In this document: positions 45,942 through 53,832 of the stretch, in pieces
Position numbering within the stretch: the stretch's first letter is position 1
Layout of the letters: every line of letters begins with the position of its first letter
Assembly (NCBI GenBank): GCA_036558645.1
Contig: DATBFG010000006.1
Span: forward strand, 48,530-112,529
Direction: 5' to 3'
DNA: 64,000 nt
From: DATBFG01 sp036558645
Lineage (GTDB): Bacteria > Acidobacteriota > Terriglobia > Terriglobales > Acidobacteriaceae
Made by a program: the position numbers and the translations under genes
Notes under the pieces: model-generated
The model's input: the letters and a program-made list of their open reading frames with translations, nothing else
What the model was told of the DNA's origin: nothing
The model's database searches: none

Positions 45942-46700
45942 TCATATCCCCGCATACCAGGAGTATCCATAATTAGGAGACTTGGGATCGATCGCCGGAA
46001 CGTAGTTCTTGATCGAATCCGTGACCATCACCCGTGTTAGAAACTTGACGCTCTTGTAACCAAGTTGGCGCGGCAACCGCATCCGCAGCGGACCACCGAA
46101 ACCAACCGGTAGGTCTCCGTCATTCATGGCCCAGGTCAAAAGAGTCTGGGGATGGCAAGCGTCAGCCAAATCAATGCTGTCCCACCAGTCGGGCTCGAAC
46201 GAGAAGTAGACGAGATATCTTGCTTGCGGGGCGAGCCCAGCAGTTTTCAAAACTTCAGATAGCGGTGTCCCAATCCATTCGGCAACGTAGGACCATCCTT
46301 CTTCGCACACTACTTCTGTGATCTGGCTGCGGACGGGAAAACTCTTCAGGTCCGTGAGCGAATACGATGTCGGCCGCGCCACTAAACCATCAACCGAAAA
46401 CCGCCAGTCGGCAAAACCGCCGCCCTCTAGGCGTTTAAAGGCATCGTTCGGCGGGGCAATGGCGTTAGCGAAAGGAGTCTTCGAAATCATGCTCCGAGGA
46501 AACTCCCGTGCCAGCGAGTTCCCAGCCAGAATCCGTTGCGCTGCATAAGTCAGCGTTTCGCCGGGTCCGTAGATGCCACCGCTGTCGGGCGGAACAAGGC
46601 CATACCGTTTGGCCAACACGGCAGCGACTGCTAGGCCTGAAACGCCAGCTCCCGCGGCGAGACCAGTGGTCAAAAACTTGCGACGTGACGTTTTGCTCAT
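45942..46700 (-). CDS. Tat-exported molybdopterin-dependent oxidoreductase (sulfite oxidase/MsrP-like fold)
   Basis: 252 residues from ATG 46700; the upstream open frame belongs to the cytochrome b gene. A twin-arginine signal is evident (SRRKFLTTGLAAGAGVSG). The sulfite-oxidase Moco domain follows, with the Mo-ligating Cys in TEVVCEEGWSY, plus GTPLSEVLKTAG, GDLPVGFGGPLRMRLP and GYKSVKFL. Periplasmic enzyme; substrate unknown, perhaps a sulfoxide or sulfite. Its start overlaps the cytochrome b stop (ATGA, 46697-46700), so cytochrome b is its likely electron partner. Confidence 0.88.
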   Translation of the reverse strand: MSKTSRRKFLTTGLAAGAGVSGLAVAAVLAKRYGLVPPDSGGIYGPGETLTYAAQRILAGNSLAREFPRSMISKTPFANAIAPPNDAFKRLEGGGFADWRFSVDGLVARPTSYSLTDLKSFPVRSQITEVVCEEGWSYVAEWIGTPLSEVLKTAGLAPQARYLVYFSFEPDWWDSIDLADACHPQTLLTWAMNDGDLPVGFGGPLRMRLPRQLGYKSVKFLTRVMVTDSIKNYVPAIDPKSPNYGYSWYAGI

Positions 46701-47434
46701 GTGCGCTCCTGTGGCGCAGCGTTGCGTCCGGTAATCATTTCCCGCATGCGACTCGCGAATCCGGTGAGAACCACCATGACGACGTGAACGAACAAGAACA
46801 GCACTAGCGCGACAGAGATAAAGAAATGTAGCGTGCGTGCGGACTGCCGCCCTCCGAGTGAATTCACGATCCAAGGCATCCCCGCATTGAATCCGGGAGA
46901 CATCGCCAGGCCAGTAAGGATGACGAGCGGAACCAGCACAAAAACCACCAGCAAGTAAGTAACCCGCTGCAGCGCGTTATATGTGCGGAAGTCAGCATCG
47001 TCCGGCGGGGCCAGGCGCAGATGCTTCTCTATGACCAGACGAAAGGCACTCCACGTTCTGTCGGCCTGGCCTGGGAACAGGTTCTTGCGGAAGTGGCGCG
47101 TCCAGAATCCGGCGATGATGTATACGAATCCCGTCAGCACCAAAGCCCATGCCGCCTCAAAGTGAAGATACCTGCTCCAGCCGTTCTGGTCCGGTAGGAC
47201 GTATGCGTAGCCAGTCGGCACCGTCGATCGTGAAGACGGAATCGGAATTTGGAACACTGGAGGAGTCTGGGAGTGACCAACTTCACCCCAGTAGAAGCGT
47301 GGGTGCGAAATTAAGATCTCAATACCGGTGACTACCAAAGCCACAAACGAAATGACGGTGATCCAATGCGTTACTCTAACGAGCAGAGTGTGTCGGGGAT
47401 CTCCCTGATTCCGCACTGAGCCAGCCTCAGACAC
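46697..47434 (-). CDS. cytochrome b561/hydrogenase-type membrane cytochrome b
   Basis: 245 residues, start GTG. Four membrane helices with the His pairs expected to bind haem: RVTHWITVISFVALVVTG, YLHFEAAWALVLTGFVYIIAG, RVTYLLVVFVLVPLVILTGLAM and TLHFFISVALVLFLFVHVVMVVLTGF. It would carry electrons between the quinone pool and the adjacent periplasmic Moco enzyme. First gene of the two-gene operon. Confidence 0.88.
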   Translation of the reverse strand: MSEAGSVRNQGDPRHTLLVRVTHWITVISFVALVVTGIEILISHPRFYWGEVGHSQTPPVFQIPIPSSRSTVPTGYAYVLPDQNGWSRYLHFEAAWALVLTGFVYIIAGFWTRHFRKNLFPGQADRTWSAFRLVIEKHLRLAPPDDADFRTYNALQRVTYLLVVFVLVPLVILTGLAMSPGFNAGMPWIVNSLGGRQSARTLHFFISVALVLFLFVHVVMVVLTGFASRMREMITGRNAAPQERT

Positions 47435-47618
47435 CCCGGAAGCATAGCACGGTCTCCGCAGGCAGGAATCCAGCTAGGCTGCCAGGTGTTGTTGAAGGGC
47501 CTGCGGAACCTCATACAGACTGGTCCCTCGCTTCTTGATTTTGAGCGCATTGTGGTTTGCGACTGGTACCCCGGCTCGGACTATAATTCGGTCCGTTCGT
47601 CACCAATGGAGGCTGCTA

Positions 47619-48086
47619 ATGCCAGTGAAGCAAGGTGACCTTAGCCTTCTCGACAACCCCGCCTCTCGTGAACTTCTTCAGTCTAGAATTCCGGCTCGCC
47701 TTGCCTATGTCTGGACGGACGGGACTCCGCGTGTCGTTCCAATCTGGTTTCACTGGACTGGAAAGGAATTCGTACTTGCCAGTCCGCCCAAGGCTCCCAA
47801 GCTCAAGGCACTCGTCCAAAATCCAAGGGTTGCTCTCACTATCGACGGCAACGACTTTCCTCACAAAGTACTGCTTATTCGCGGTACGGCACGTTTGCAG
47901 ACAATAGAAGGAGTCGTGCCCGAATACGCTAATGCCGCGGAGCGATATTTCGGGCGAGAACAGGGACAAGCCTGGCTTTCGCAGCTGAGGAATATGGTCT
48001 CGTCGATGGTTCGCATCGCCATTACACCTGAGTGGGTTGGCCTGCTGGATTTTCAGACTCGTTTCCCAAGCGCCCTACCTCTTTAA
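47619..48086 (+). CDS. pyridoxamine 5'-phosphate oxidase-like flavin/F420-binding split-barrel protein
   Basis: 155 residues from ATG 47619 (GGAGG 7 nt upstream), preferred to the open frame extending to 47535. Split-barrel features: ARLAYVWTDGTPRVVPIWFHW, FVLASPPKAPKLKALVQNPRVALTID, VLLIRGTARLQ. Cofactor (FMN, F420 or haem) and substrate cannot be told. A TATAAT is present at 47582-47587 but its -35 is poor (TTGCGA, 19-bp spacer). Confidence 0.85.
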   Translation: MPVKQGDLSLLDNPASRELLQSRIPARLAYVWTDGTPRVVPIWFHWTGKEFVLASPPKAPKLKALVQNPRVALTIDGNDFPHKVLLIRGTARLQTIEGVVPEYANAAERYFGREQGQAWLSQLRNMVSSMVRIAITPEWVGLLDFQTRFPSALPL

Positions 48087-48141
48087 CCCGCCTTGAATTG
48101 GCGACCAGGCGATTGAGCGATGCTGCAAACTGGGTCCGAAA

Positions 48142-48172
48142 CAAAAATGCCCTCGTCCGGTCGGACGAGGGC
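48142..48172 (-). terminator. rho-independent terminator for the small Cys-rich gene
   Basis: 11-bp GC-rich stem (48149-48159 with 48162-48172, 2-nt loop), followed on the minus strand by ATTTTTGT. It lies 29 bases after the stop of the small protein gene, and could also stop transcription of the PPOX-like gene from the other side. Confidence 0.82.
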
Positions 48173-48200
48173 TTAATACACTGCAATGGGGGTGCAACAC

Positions 48201-48425
48201 TTAGGCGGCCATCGCTTCGGCCTCGGCACGAGAATCGGAATCCCTTAGTTGCGTCAGTTCGGGATCACCCAACGAAAACTGCGCGAGGCCGCAATTCATG
48301 CAGATCTGCAGACGCGGAAACACCCACACAGCTGGCTTGGTCAAACTCTCCTTGCCTGGAAAATGAATATTTACTTCGGCGAGAAACTCCTCCTGGTTCA
48401 CCGATGGACAACATTTACAAACCAT
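48201..48425 (-). CDS. small Cys-rich protein, likely zinc-binding
   Basis: 74 residues with GGAGG 9 nt before the ATG. An N-terminal CKCC and a central CMNCG (VFPRLQICMNCGLAQFSL) suggest one zinc ribbon-like site. I recall similar short proteins in acidobacteria, without known function. A strong terminator follows the stop, which supports a real, separately expressed gene. Confidence 0.68.
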   Translation of the reverse strand: MVCKCCPSVNQEEFLAEVNIHFPGKESLTKPAVWVFPRLQICMNCGLAQFSLGDPELTQLRDSDSRAEAEAMAA

Positions 48426-48766
48426 AGATCAAGCCTCCGCTCGCTTCGGTCTGCGCCCTCCCAGTCCCGAAACTAAGCATAAAAGTTTTAGATTTATGAA
48501 ACGTCCCACAACGAATGTGCCACCGATGGTCTTCTGAACACTGTGCGAGGTCAATAATCGTTTATTACTAGAACCATGCGAATGAAGGGCTCAGTTCCCA
48601 AACGCGGCCGTCAGGAGCTGTCAGGGCTGGAAATCGAGATGGGCGAAACCAGGTAGTTGTCCTTGCTCAGAGCCTGCTAAAAGTTACAGTCCCACTCCAA
48701 CGTTCCCTTGCAGTAGCGTTTCATGTACCAAGTAGCAAACTGTGGCCGCTTGGCAGGATGTGTTCC
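48426..48766. other. intergenic stretch
   Basis: 341 bases between the small Cys-rich gene and the carbonic anhydrase, divergently oriented. An AT-rich patch near 48475-48510 and another at 48550-48575 may be promoters, but I see no clear promoter pair, repeat or RNA gene. Confidence 0.5.
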
Positions 48767-49525
48767 ATGCGCAATCTGCAAATTGCTGTGACCATACTCT
48801 CTGTGTTTGCCTTCGGAACTTCGATCGTTGCACAAGAACAACACACTGAACACACTTGGGATTACGGCGAAACTCTGGGGCCGAGTCACTGGGGCGATTT
48901 GAAACCAGAGTTTGCCGCTTGCAAGACTGGTCATCGCCAGTCGCCTATCGACATCCGCAATCCCCGAAAAGCAGACTTGCCGCCGATTGAGTTCGATTAC
49001 AAGGCCTCGCCTCTCCATATCATCGATAACGGCCACACCATCATGATCAACTACGCCGCCGGCAGCTCTATTTCGATTGGCGGAAAGAAATATGTCTTGA
49101 AGCAGTTTCACTTTCACCGGCCGAGCGAAGAAAAAATCAACGGCAAGGGCTACGACATGGTCGTCCACCTGGTGCACGCAGACGATGCGGGTGAACTGGC
49201 GGTCGTTGCCGTGCTCCTGGAACACGGGCAGGATAATCCGTTGGTGCATGAATTATGGAACGACTTGCCCAAAGAAAAAGAAAAGGAAGAACTCCTGGAT
49301 AACGTACAGATCGACGTAACACAAATGCTTCCCGCCGATCATGGTTATTACACGTTCTCCGGATCCCTTACCACGCCGCCCTGCAGCGAGAATGTGACCT
49401 GGTTCGTGCTGAAGCATCCGGTGTCGGTAACATCCGCAGAGATCAGCCAGTTCTCAAAGCTCTACCGACACGACGCACGTCCTACTCAGCCTCTTTATGA
49501 CCGGGAAGTCTTAGAAACAAGATGA
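48767..49525 (+). CDS. alpha-class carbonic anhydrase
   Basis: 252 residues with a signal peptide (AVTILSVFAFGTSIVAQ), so periplasmic. The three zinc His are in QFHFHRPSE (two) and MVVHLVH (one); also HWGDL, RQSPIDI and LTTPPCSENVTWFVL, all typical of the alpha class. It interconverts CO2 and bicarbonate. ATG 48767 is preferred for its AGGA spacing; ATG 48758 is an alternative. Confidence 0.93.
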   Translation: MRNLQIAVTILSVFAFGTSIVAQEQHTEHTWDYGETLGPSHWGDLKPEFAACKTGHRQSPIDIRNPRKADLPPIEFDYKASPLHIIDNGHTIMINYAAGSSISIGGKKYVLKQFHFHRPSEEKINGKGYDMVVHLVHADDAGELAVVAVLLEHGQDNPLVHELWNDLPKEKEKEELLDNVQIDVTQMLPADHGYYTFSGSLTTPPCSENVTWFVLKHPVSVTSAEISQFSKLYRHDARPTQPLYDREVLETR

Positions 49526-49720
49526 ACGCTAGAAAATGCGTGCCGGTCTTGAACATCGGCGGACGTGGTAACCGTTCTAGTTTTCCGATACCTGGAGAGT
49601 GAGCAATCCATGGGTTCCGTTGAGGGTATGCGCAGGAAGAGTGAACGCTGTACCGTTTATTTGACCCGTAGCCACGCAGTACAGTTCCCATTACTGGGTT
49701 TCGTGAATGCTGACATTCAA

Positions 49721-50341
49721 TCACGCGGAGAGGGACTGACAGCGGGCCAGGATCTCGTCGGTGGTGACGAGTGCTGCACCCAGCGACACAAGTTCTTGGA
49801 GTGTCTTCCTGCTTTCATCGGGATTCAAGGTCTCGATCGCATCGCGAACGATCGAGACGCGCCGCCCGCGCTCAAGTAAGCCCTTGGCTGCGAACCGCAC
49901 ACAGTATTCGGTGACCACACCAAAGACGGCAATCTCAGCCGCGCCGGGAAGACGCTCTACCAAAGACGCTGCGTGGCGGCTCTCGAAGATATCGAGCGTT
50001 TGCTTCTCAAGCAAGACTTGTTGGAATTGCGAAAGATCATTAGGTAGTGCAGCGGACTCATGGTTCCGCAACACGGCAACTTTCTTAGTCAGAGCTTCGG
50101 ATACGAATTTCGCACCATCAGTTCCCTCGAGACAGTGCGGCGGGAATTGTGCGAACTCTGGGTCGTCAACTGGGTGGAAACACCCGTGTGAAACCAGAAA
50201 TACTTCGTCGGCACGTGCCACATCCACTAGACGTCGGATATTCGGTAGGATCTTCTCGGCTCCGGGAACATAGAGTTTTCCGCTGGGCAACATGAAGTCG
50301 GCTTGCACGTCTACGGCCCAGAAGATGATGTCTTCTCGCAG
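49721..50341 (-). CDS. nicotinamidase-like cysteine hydrolase (isochorismatase fold), apparent CTG start
   Basis: 206 residues if read from CTG 50341. The first ATG or GTG start in frame (GTG 50308) would remove the conserved opening strand, including catalytic D11 (FWAVDVQADF). The frame is open upstream to a stop, and GAGGGGGA lies 7 nt before the CTG. Triad: D11, K113 (LEKQTLDIF) and C147 (VVTEYCVRFA). Metal ligands are only partly kept: the DxH of nicotinamidases is CFH (C54, H56), with H69 present (PPHCLEG). It would release nicotinate from nicotinamide, or act on a related amide, feeding the nicotinate genes beside it. Divergent from enamidase. Confidence 0.8.
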   Translation of the reverse strand: MREDIIFWAVDVQADFMLPSGKLYVPGAEKILPNIRRLVDVARADEVFLVSHGCFHPVDDPEFAQFPPHCLEGTDGAKFVSEALTKKVAVLRNHESAALPNDLSQFQQVLLEKQTLDIFESRHAASLVERLPGAAEIAVFGVVTEYCVRFAAKGLLERGRRVSIVRDAIETLNPDESRKTLQELVSLGAALVTTDEILARCQSLSA

Positions 50342-50561
50342 AATCGATCCCCCTCAAATGTTCAGCGGAGCTTATCCGGCTTCCATTCAAATTTCAAGCG
50401 CGGAAAAGCCCGATTACACGCTGGATCAGAAGCTACCGAGTTGGATTGCGCATTCTCATCGAGAAAGAAATTTGTATACTAGCGGGCGCGAATAGCCCAT
50501 CTCGCGGAAGAGTGCGAATTCCCGACCGGCTGCGACATTCTGTTTCGAAAGGTTCCTCGCC

Positions 50562-51761
50562 ATGGCACATGACAGTGCAAAACCCGCAGGCAGTTCAGGC
50601 AAGATGGTCATCCGCAATATTGGGTTGCTGCTGTCGGGGGACTTGCGGCAGCCAATTCTGGATGCCGACACTGTGGTCGCCGCAGACGGATTGATAACAG
50701 CCGTAGGCAAACAGCGTGATCTTGATATCACAGGCGCGACTACAACGATCGATGCGAAGGGGACCACGCTGACCCCCGGGTTGATTGACAGTCATGTGCA
50801 TCCAGTCGCTGGGGACTGGACGCCACGCCAGAACCAACTCGGCTGGATAGACAGCTATCTGCATGGCGGAGTCACCACTATGGTGTCTGCGGGGGAGGTG
50901 CACACGCCGGGACGACCTAGAGATGTCCAAGGCGTGAAAGCGATGGCCGTCTTTGCGCAGAGAACATTCACCGCGTTCCGACCGGGTGGCGTGCGGATTC
51001 ATGGCGGGGCTCCTGTCATTGAACATGGCATGGTCGAAGAGGACTTCAAGGAATTAGCGGCTGCTGGCGTGACGATTCTTGGAGAAGTCGGCCTGGGTAG
51101 CGTGAAGGACGGGAAGACTGCGCGGCAGATGGTGTCGTGGGCGCGGAAGTATGGCATCCAGAGCACGATTCACACGGGAGGACCATCAATCCCTGGATCG
51201 AGCCTGATCGACAAGGACATGGTGCTGGAGACGGATGCGGATGTTATTGGGCATATCAACGGCGGACACACGGCACTGCCCGCTGACCAAATCGTGGCAC
51301 TCTGCGAGAAGTCCACGCGGGCAATGGAGATCGTTCACAACGGAAACGAGAAGGCGGCATTGCTCGCACTCCGCGCTGCGAAAGATTTGAACCAACTGGA
51401 TCGCGTGATTCTCGGCACCGACTCTCCCGCGGGATCCGGAGTACAGCCTCTGGGCATCTTGCGGATGATCTCCATGCTGGCAGCATTGGGAGAAATACCC
51501 GCGGAGGTCGCACTGTGCTTTGCAACAGGAAACACTGCCAAGATCCGGAAATTGGAAGGCGGTATAGTTTCGGCCGGACGTGCGGCAACCTTCGTACTTA
51601 TGGACAAGGCGCAGCATTCGGCTGGCACGAATTTACTGGAAAGCATTCAATTGGGAGACTTACCTGGGATTGGGATGGTGGTTGTCGACGGACTAGTGAG
51701 TGTTCAACGCAGCCGGAACACTCCACCGGCCACTAACATGCCAGAGATTGTGGCCGCATAG
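50562..51761 (+). CDS. ena: enamidase (6-oxo-1,4,5,6-tetrahydronicotinate amidohydrolase)
   Basis: 399 residues; length and blocks match the enamidase of Eubacterium barkeri nicotinate fermentation as I remember it: GLIDSHVHPV with the metal HxH, GDWTPRQNQLGWI, LHGGVTTMVSAGEVHTPGRPRD, EVGLGSVKD, HTGGPSIPGSS, HINGGHTALP, AMEIVHNGNEKAALLA, GTDSPAGSGVQPLGILRMI and the C-terminal SRNTPPA. The reaction opens the reduced ring to ammonia and 2-formylglutarate. The start may be ATG 50562 or ATG 50604. A possible -10 (TATACT, 50475-50480) lies upstream but no good -35 is seen. It converges with the nicotinate operon, ending 22 bases from it. Confidence 0.9.
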   Translation: MAHDSAKPAGSSGKMVIRNIGLLLSGDLRQPILDADTVVAADGLITAVGKQRDLDITGATTTIDAKGTTLTPGLIDSHVHPVAGDWTPRQNQLGWIDSYLHGGVTTMVSAGEVHTPGRPRDVQGVKAMAVFAQRTFTAFRPGGVRIHGGAPVIEHGMVEEDFKELAAAGVTILGEVGLGSVKDGKTARQMVSWARKYGIQSTIHTGGPSIPGSSLIDKDMVLETDADVIGHINGGHTALPADQIVALCEKSTRAMEIVHNGNEKAALLALRAAKDLNQLDRVILGTDSPAGSGVQPLGILRMISMLAALGEIPAEVALCFATGNTAKIRKLEGGIVSAGRAATFVLMDKAQHSAGTNLLESIQLGDLPGIGMVVVDGLVSVQRSRNTPPATNMPEIVAA

Positions 51762-51783
51762 GATCGCCCTCGAACTTCTAAAC

Positions 51784-52368
51784 TCAGCGCAGACCGTCTT
51801 CGCCCTTGATCTGGGACTTGGACAGACCTCCGACCCGCGGGAGCGGACGCCCGCTGTCGGTGACAGCGATGGCGACTACTATTTCGTTGGCACGCGGGGC
51901 ATCGTTAATGCGTACTTCCATGCCGTCGAAATGGCTGCGGACGAACGCTGCGTCCTTGTGACCGAGCGGGATGTCAAGACTTACACCGCAGGCGCCACGT
52001 TTCTTCGAAGAAGGAATCAGCGCGGCACCCTTCCCGAGCACACGCCGCACTGGCGTACCAAGCTTGGGATGCAAGACCGCGGCTGCGTGCTCCAGTTCGC
52101 CATTCTCTCCGACCGCTGCAGCTTTGCCGTAGCTTTCGGCGGCGTTGCCTGGAATTCCGAGCGCAGCCACAGCTTTCTGAGTCAGCAATTCGCCGAGCTC
52201 TTCTCCGATATCCATCAATTCTGATAAGTCTTCGACGTACTTGCCCGCGCACGGATTTTCGATCACAGCAGCGGCGGCGGCTCGTCGGGTGGGTGGATCA
52301 ACGGGTCGGTCCATTTCAGTGAGCGTCTCTTCGAGGAACACGGCGATCTTGCGAATCTTCGCTTTCAT
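51784..52368 (-). CDS. amino acid synthesis family protein (PF06684), copy 2
   Basis: 194 residues, full length for this family. Conserved blocks: RIAVFLEETLTEMDRPVDPPTRRAAAAAVIENPCAGKYVEDL, SYGKAAAVGENGELEHAAAVLHPKLGTPVRRVLG, SHFDGMEVRINDAPRANEIVVAIAV and GLR at the end. The family name comes from an old annotation; no reaction is proven. Last gene of the overlapping operon; ATGA overlap with copy 1 at 52365-52368. Confidence 0.85.
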   Translation of the reverse strand: MKAKIRKIAVFLEETLTEMDRPVDPPTRRAAAAAVIENPCAGKYVEDLSELMDIGEELGELLTQKAVAALGIPGNAAESYGKAAAVGENGELEHAAAVLHPKLGTPVRRVLGKGAALIPSSKKRGACGVSLDIPLGHKDAAFVRSHFDGMEVRINDAPRANEIVVAIAVTDSGRPLPRVGGLSKSQIKGEDGLR

Positions 52369-52949
52369 CGCAGACCATCCTCTCCTTTGATTTCGGAAGC
52401 TTTGAGGCCACCGACGCGCGCGTGAATGCGCGGGCCAGTGGTCATCACGAGGGCAAGCAGAATCTCGTCGGCACGCGGAGCATCGTTGATGCCGACCTCC
52501 ATGGCATCGAAATGACTGCGGACGTAAGACGCGTTTTTGTGAGTGACAGGCACATCGAGACGTGCCCCGGGCGCGCCAACCTTCTTGGTAGACGGAACGA
52601 TCGCTTTTGCGCCGCCCAGCAGTTCGCGCATCGCGTAGCCACCGGGAACGTGCCAGAGCGCGCCGTGCTCGATCTCGCCGGAGGCGCCGACGATTGCGCC
52701 CTTGCCATACCCCTCGATGACCGACGGGTTGCCGCCAAGGGCGGCGAGCAGCGATTGCGCCATCGAGAGTCCGAGAGGGTTCAGGTCTTCCATAAAATCC
52801 GCGATGTTTTCGACGTAGGCGCCAGCGTAAGGATTGTGAATGACGGCGAGTGCGGCACCCCGCCGCTGAGGTGTGGCAGTCACGGGACCGCCTTCATGAA
52901 AAATCTCTTCTATAAGGATGAGTTTTTTTCGGATGCGAATCTCAGGCAT
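52365..52949 (-). CDS. amino acid synthesis family protein (PF06684), copy 1
   Basis: 194 residues from ATG 52949. Same blocks as copy 2 (ETPQ-region HEGGPVTATPQRRGAALAVIHNPYAGAYVENI, GYGKGAIVGASGEIEHGALWHVPGGYAMRELLG, SHFDAMEVGINDAPRADEILLALVM), ending GEDGLR in both, so the pair arose by duplication. It may form a heteromer with copy 2. Its 5' end overlaps the UPF0280 gene by 8 nt. Function unknown; context ties it to nicotinate breakdown. Confidence 0.85.
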   Translation of the reverse strand: MPEIRIRKKLILIEEIFHEGGPVTATPQRRGAALAVIHNPYAGAYVENIADFMEDLNPLGLSMAQSLLAALGGNPSVIEGYGKGAIVGASGEIEHGALWHVPGGYAMRELLGGAKAIVPSTKKVGAPGARLDVPVTHKNASYVRSHFDAMEVGINDAPRADEILLALVMTTGPRIHARVGGLKASEIKGEDGLR

Positions 52950-53832
52950 GCACCAGACTCCGGGACTCAGACTGGACAAGATGATCCTTCTGCGAGCCCA
53001 CTATGCGCAAGTGGCCTTGTAGGCTGAGCGCAGCAGACGAAATCAGATCTTCTGCCAACAGCTCTTCGGCAACAAGGGCGCCGGAATCAAGAGCTTTTCC
53101 TATTTCGCCTTCCGTTAGTTCGCCAACAAAACGCGTAACAGGGATGTTCCCCAAGTCATTGTCAGGCGCAAGCTCGCAAGCCGGCTGGCGCACAATACCT
53201 GGATGCTCGGGCAAGTTCACCGCATTGGCGACGACAGTGGCGGCGGCATCTGCGAGTGACGCACTTTTAGCCAAAACGGTGACAGCATCCGCAATGCCAA
53301 GAGAAAAACTCCGTCCACGCCACCCACTGGTTGCGAGACCGCGGCTTGGTTGATCAAATCGCAATGTGACGGTGCCAAGAAGAGAAGGACAGTCGGGACG
53401 CTCGATCATGCCGGCCACGAGTTGTTGGCCGTCACCGAGATGGAATGCGATATCGCCACCGTCATTTACGTAGGCACGATCCAAGTGTGCGACCGACGTC
53501 ATCGCTTCGAGGATCTCTTCGGCAACGGCTCCGGCCACCGCCGCCATCGGAGTGACAAAGCACCGCTTGGCGAAGGGAGCCACAGCGTTGACCATACGTA
53601 GCGCTACCCTGCCTGAAGGCGGCGCCGAGTCCAAAAGTGCCGGTTTGCGCAGCAACGTCAGTTCTGCGCAGAGTTCGTCAAGGACGGTGACAAAGCGATC
53701 AACTGCCGCCCGATACGCGGTGTGAATTTGGTTCTTGTCGCCAAATGCTTCCACAATCAGGTCAATCGGACCATCGTTCAGGTGAAGCCGCTTGCCATCC
53801 GGCAGCCAACGGACTTGCGGAGGCACTCTCAT
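52942..53832 (-). CDS. UPF0280 family protein (ApbE-related fold)
   Basis: 296 residues. Blocks typical of UPF0280: NDGPIDLIVEAFG, MVNAVAPFAKRCFVTPMAAVAGAVAEEIL, YVNDGGDIAFHLGDGQ, GLATSGWRGRSFSLGIADAVTVLAKSASLADAAATVVANAVN. The last stretches resemble ApbE flavin transferases (DGGD and the ATSG region), so FMN attachment to a partner is conceivable, but no activity is established. Starts with an ATGA overlap after the 6-hydroxynicotinate reductase gene (53829-53832). Confidence 0.85.
   Translation of the reverse strand: MRVPPQVRWLPDGKRLHLNDGPIDLIVEAFGDKNQIHTAYRAAVDRFVTVLDELCAELTLLRKPALLDSAPPSGRVALRMVNAVAPFAKRCFVTPMAAVAGAVAEEILEAMTSVAHLDRAYVNDGGDIAFHLGDGQQLVAGMIERPDCPSLLGTVTLRFDQPSRGLATSGWRGRSFSLGIADAVTVLAKSASLADAAATVVANAVNLPEHPGIVRQPACELAPDNDLGNIPVTRFVGELTEGEIGKALDSGALVAEELLAEDLISSAALSLQGHLRIVGSQKDHLVQSESRSLVHA

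Noticed and set aside
49482..49724. Small minus-strand open frame at the end of the carbonic anhydrase gene
   Set aside because: It overlaps the anhydrase and has no recognisable sequence or ribosome-binding site.
50475..50480. Promoter for enamidase based on TATACT
   Set aside because: The only TTGCGC upstream is 23 bp away and other positions do not match; left as a remark only.
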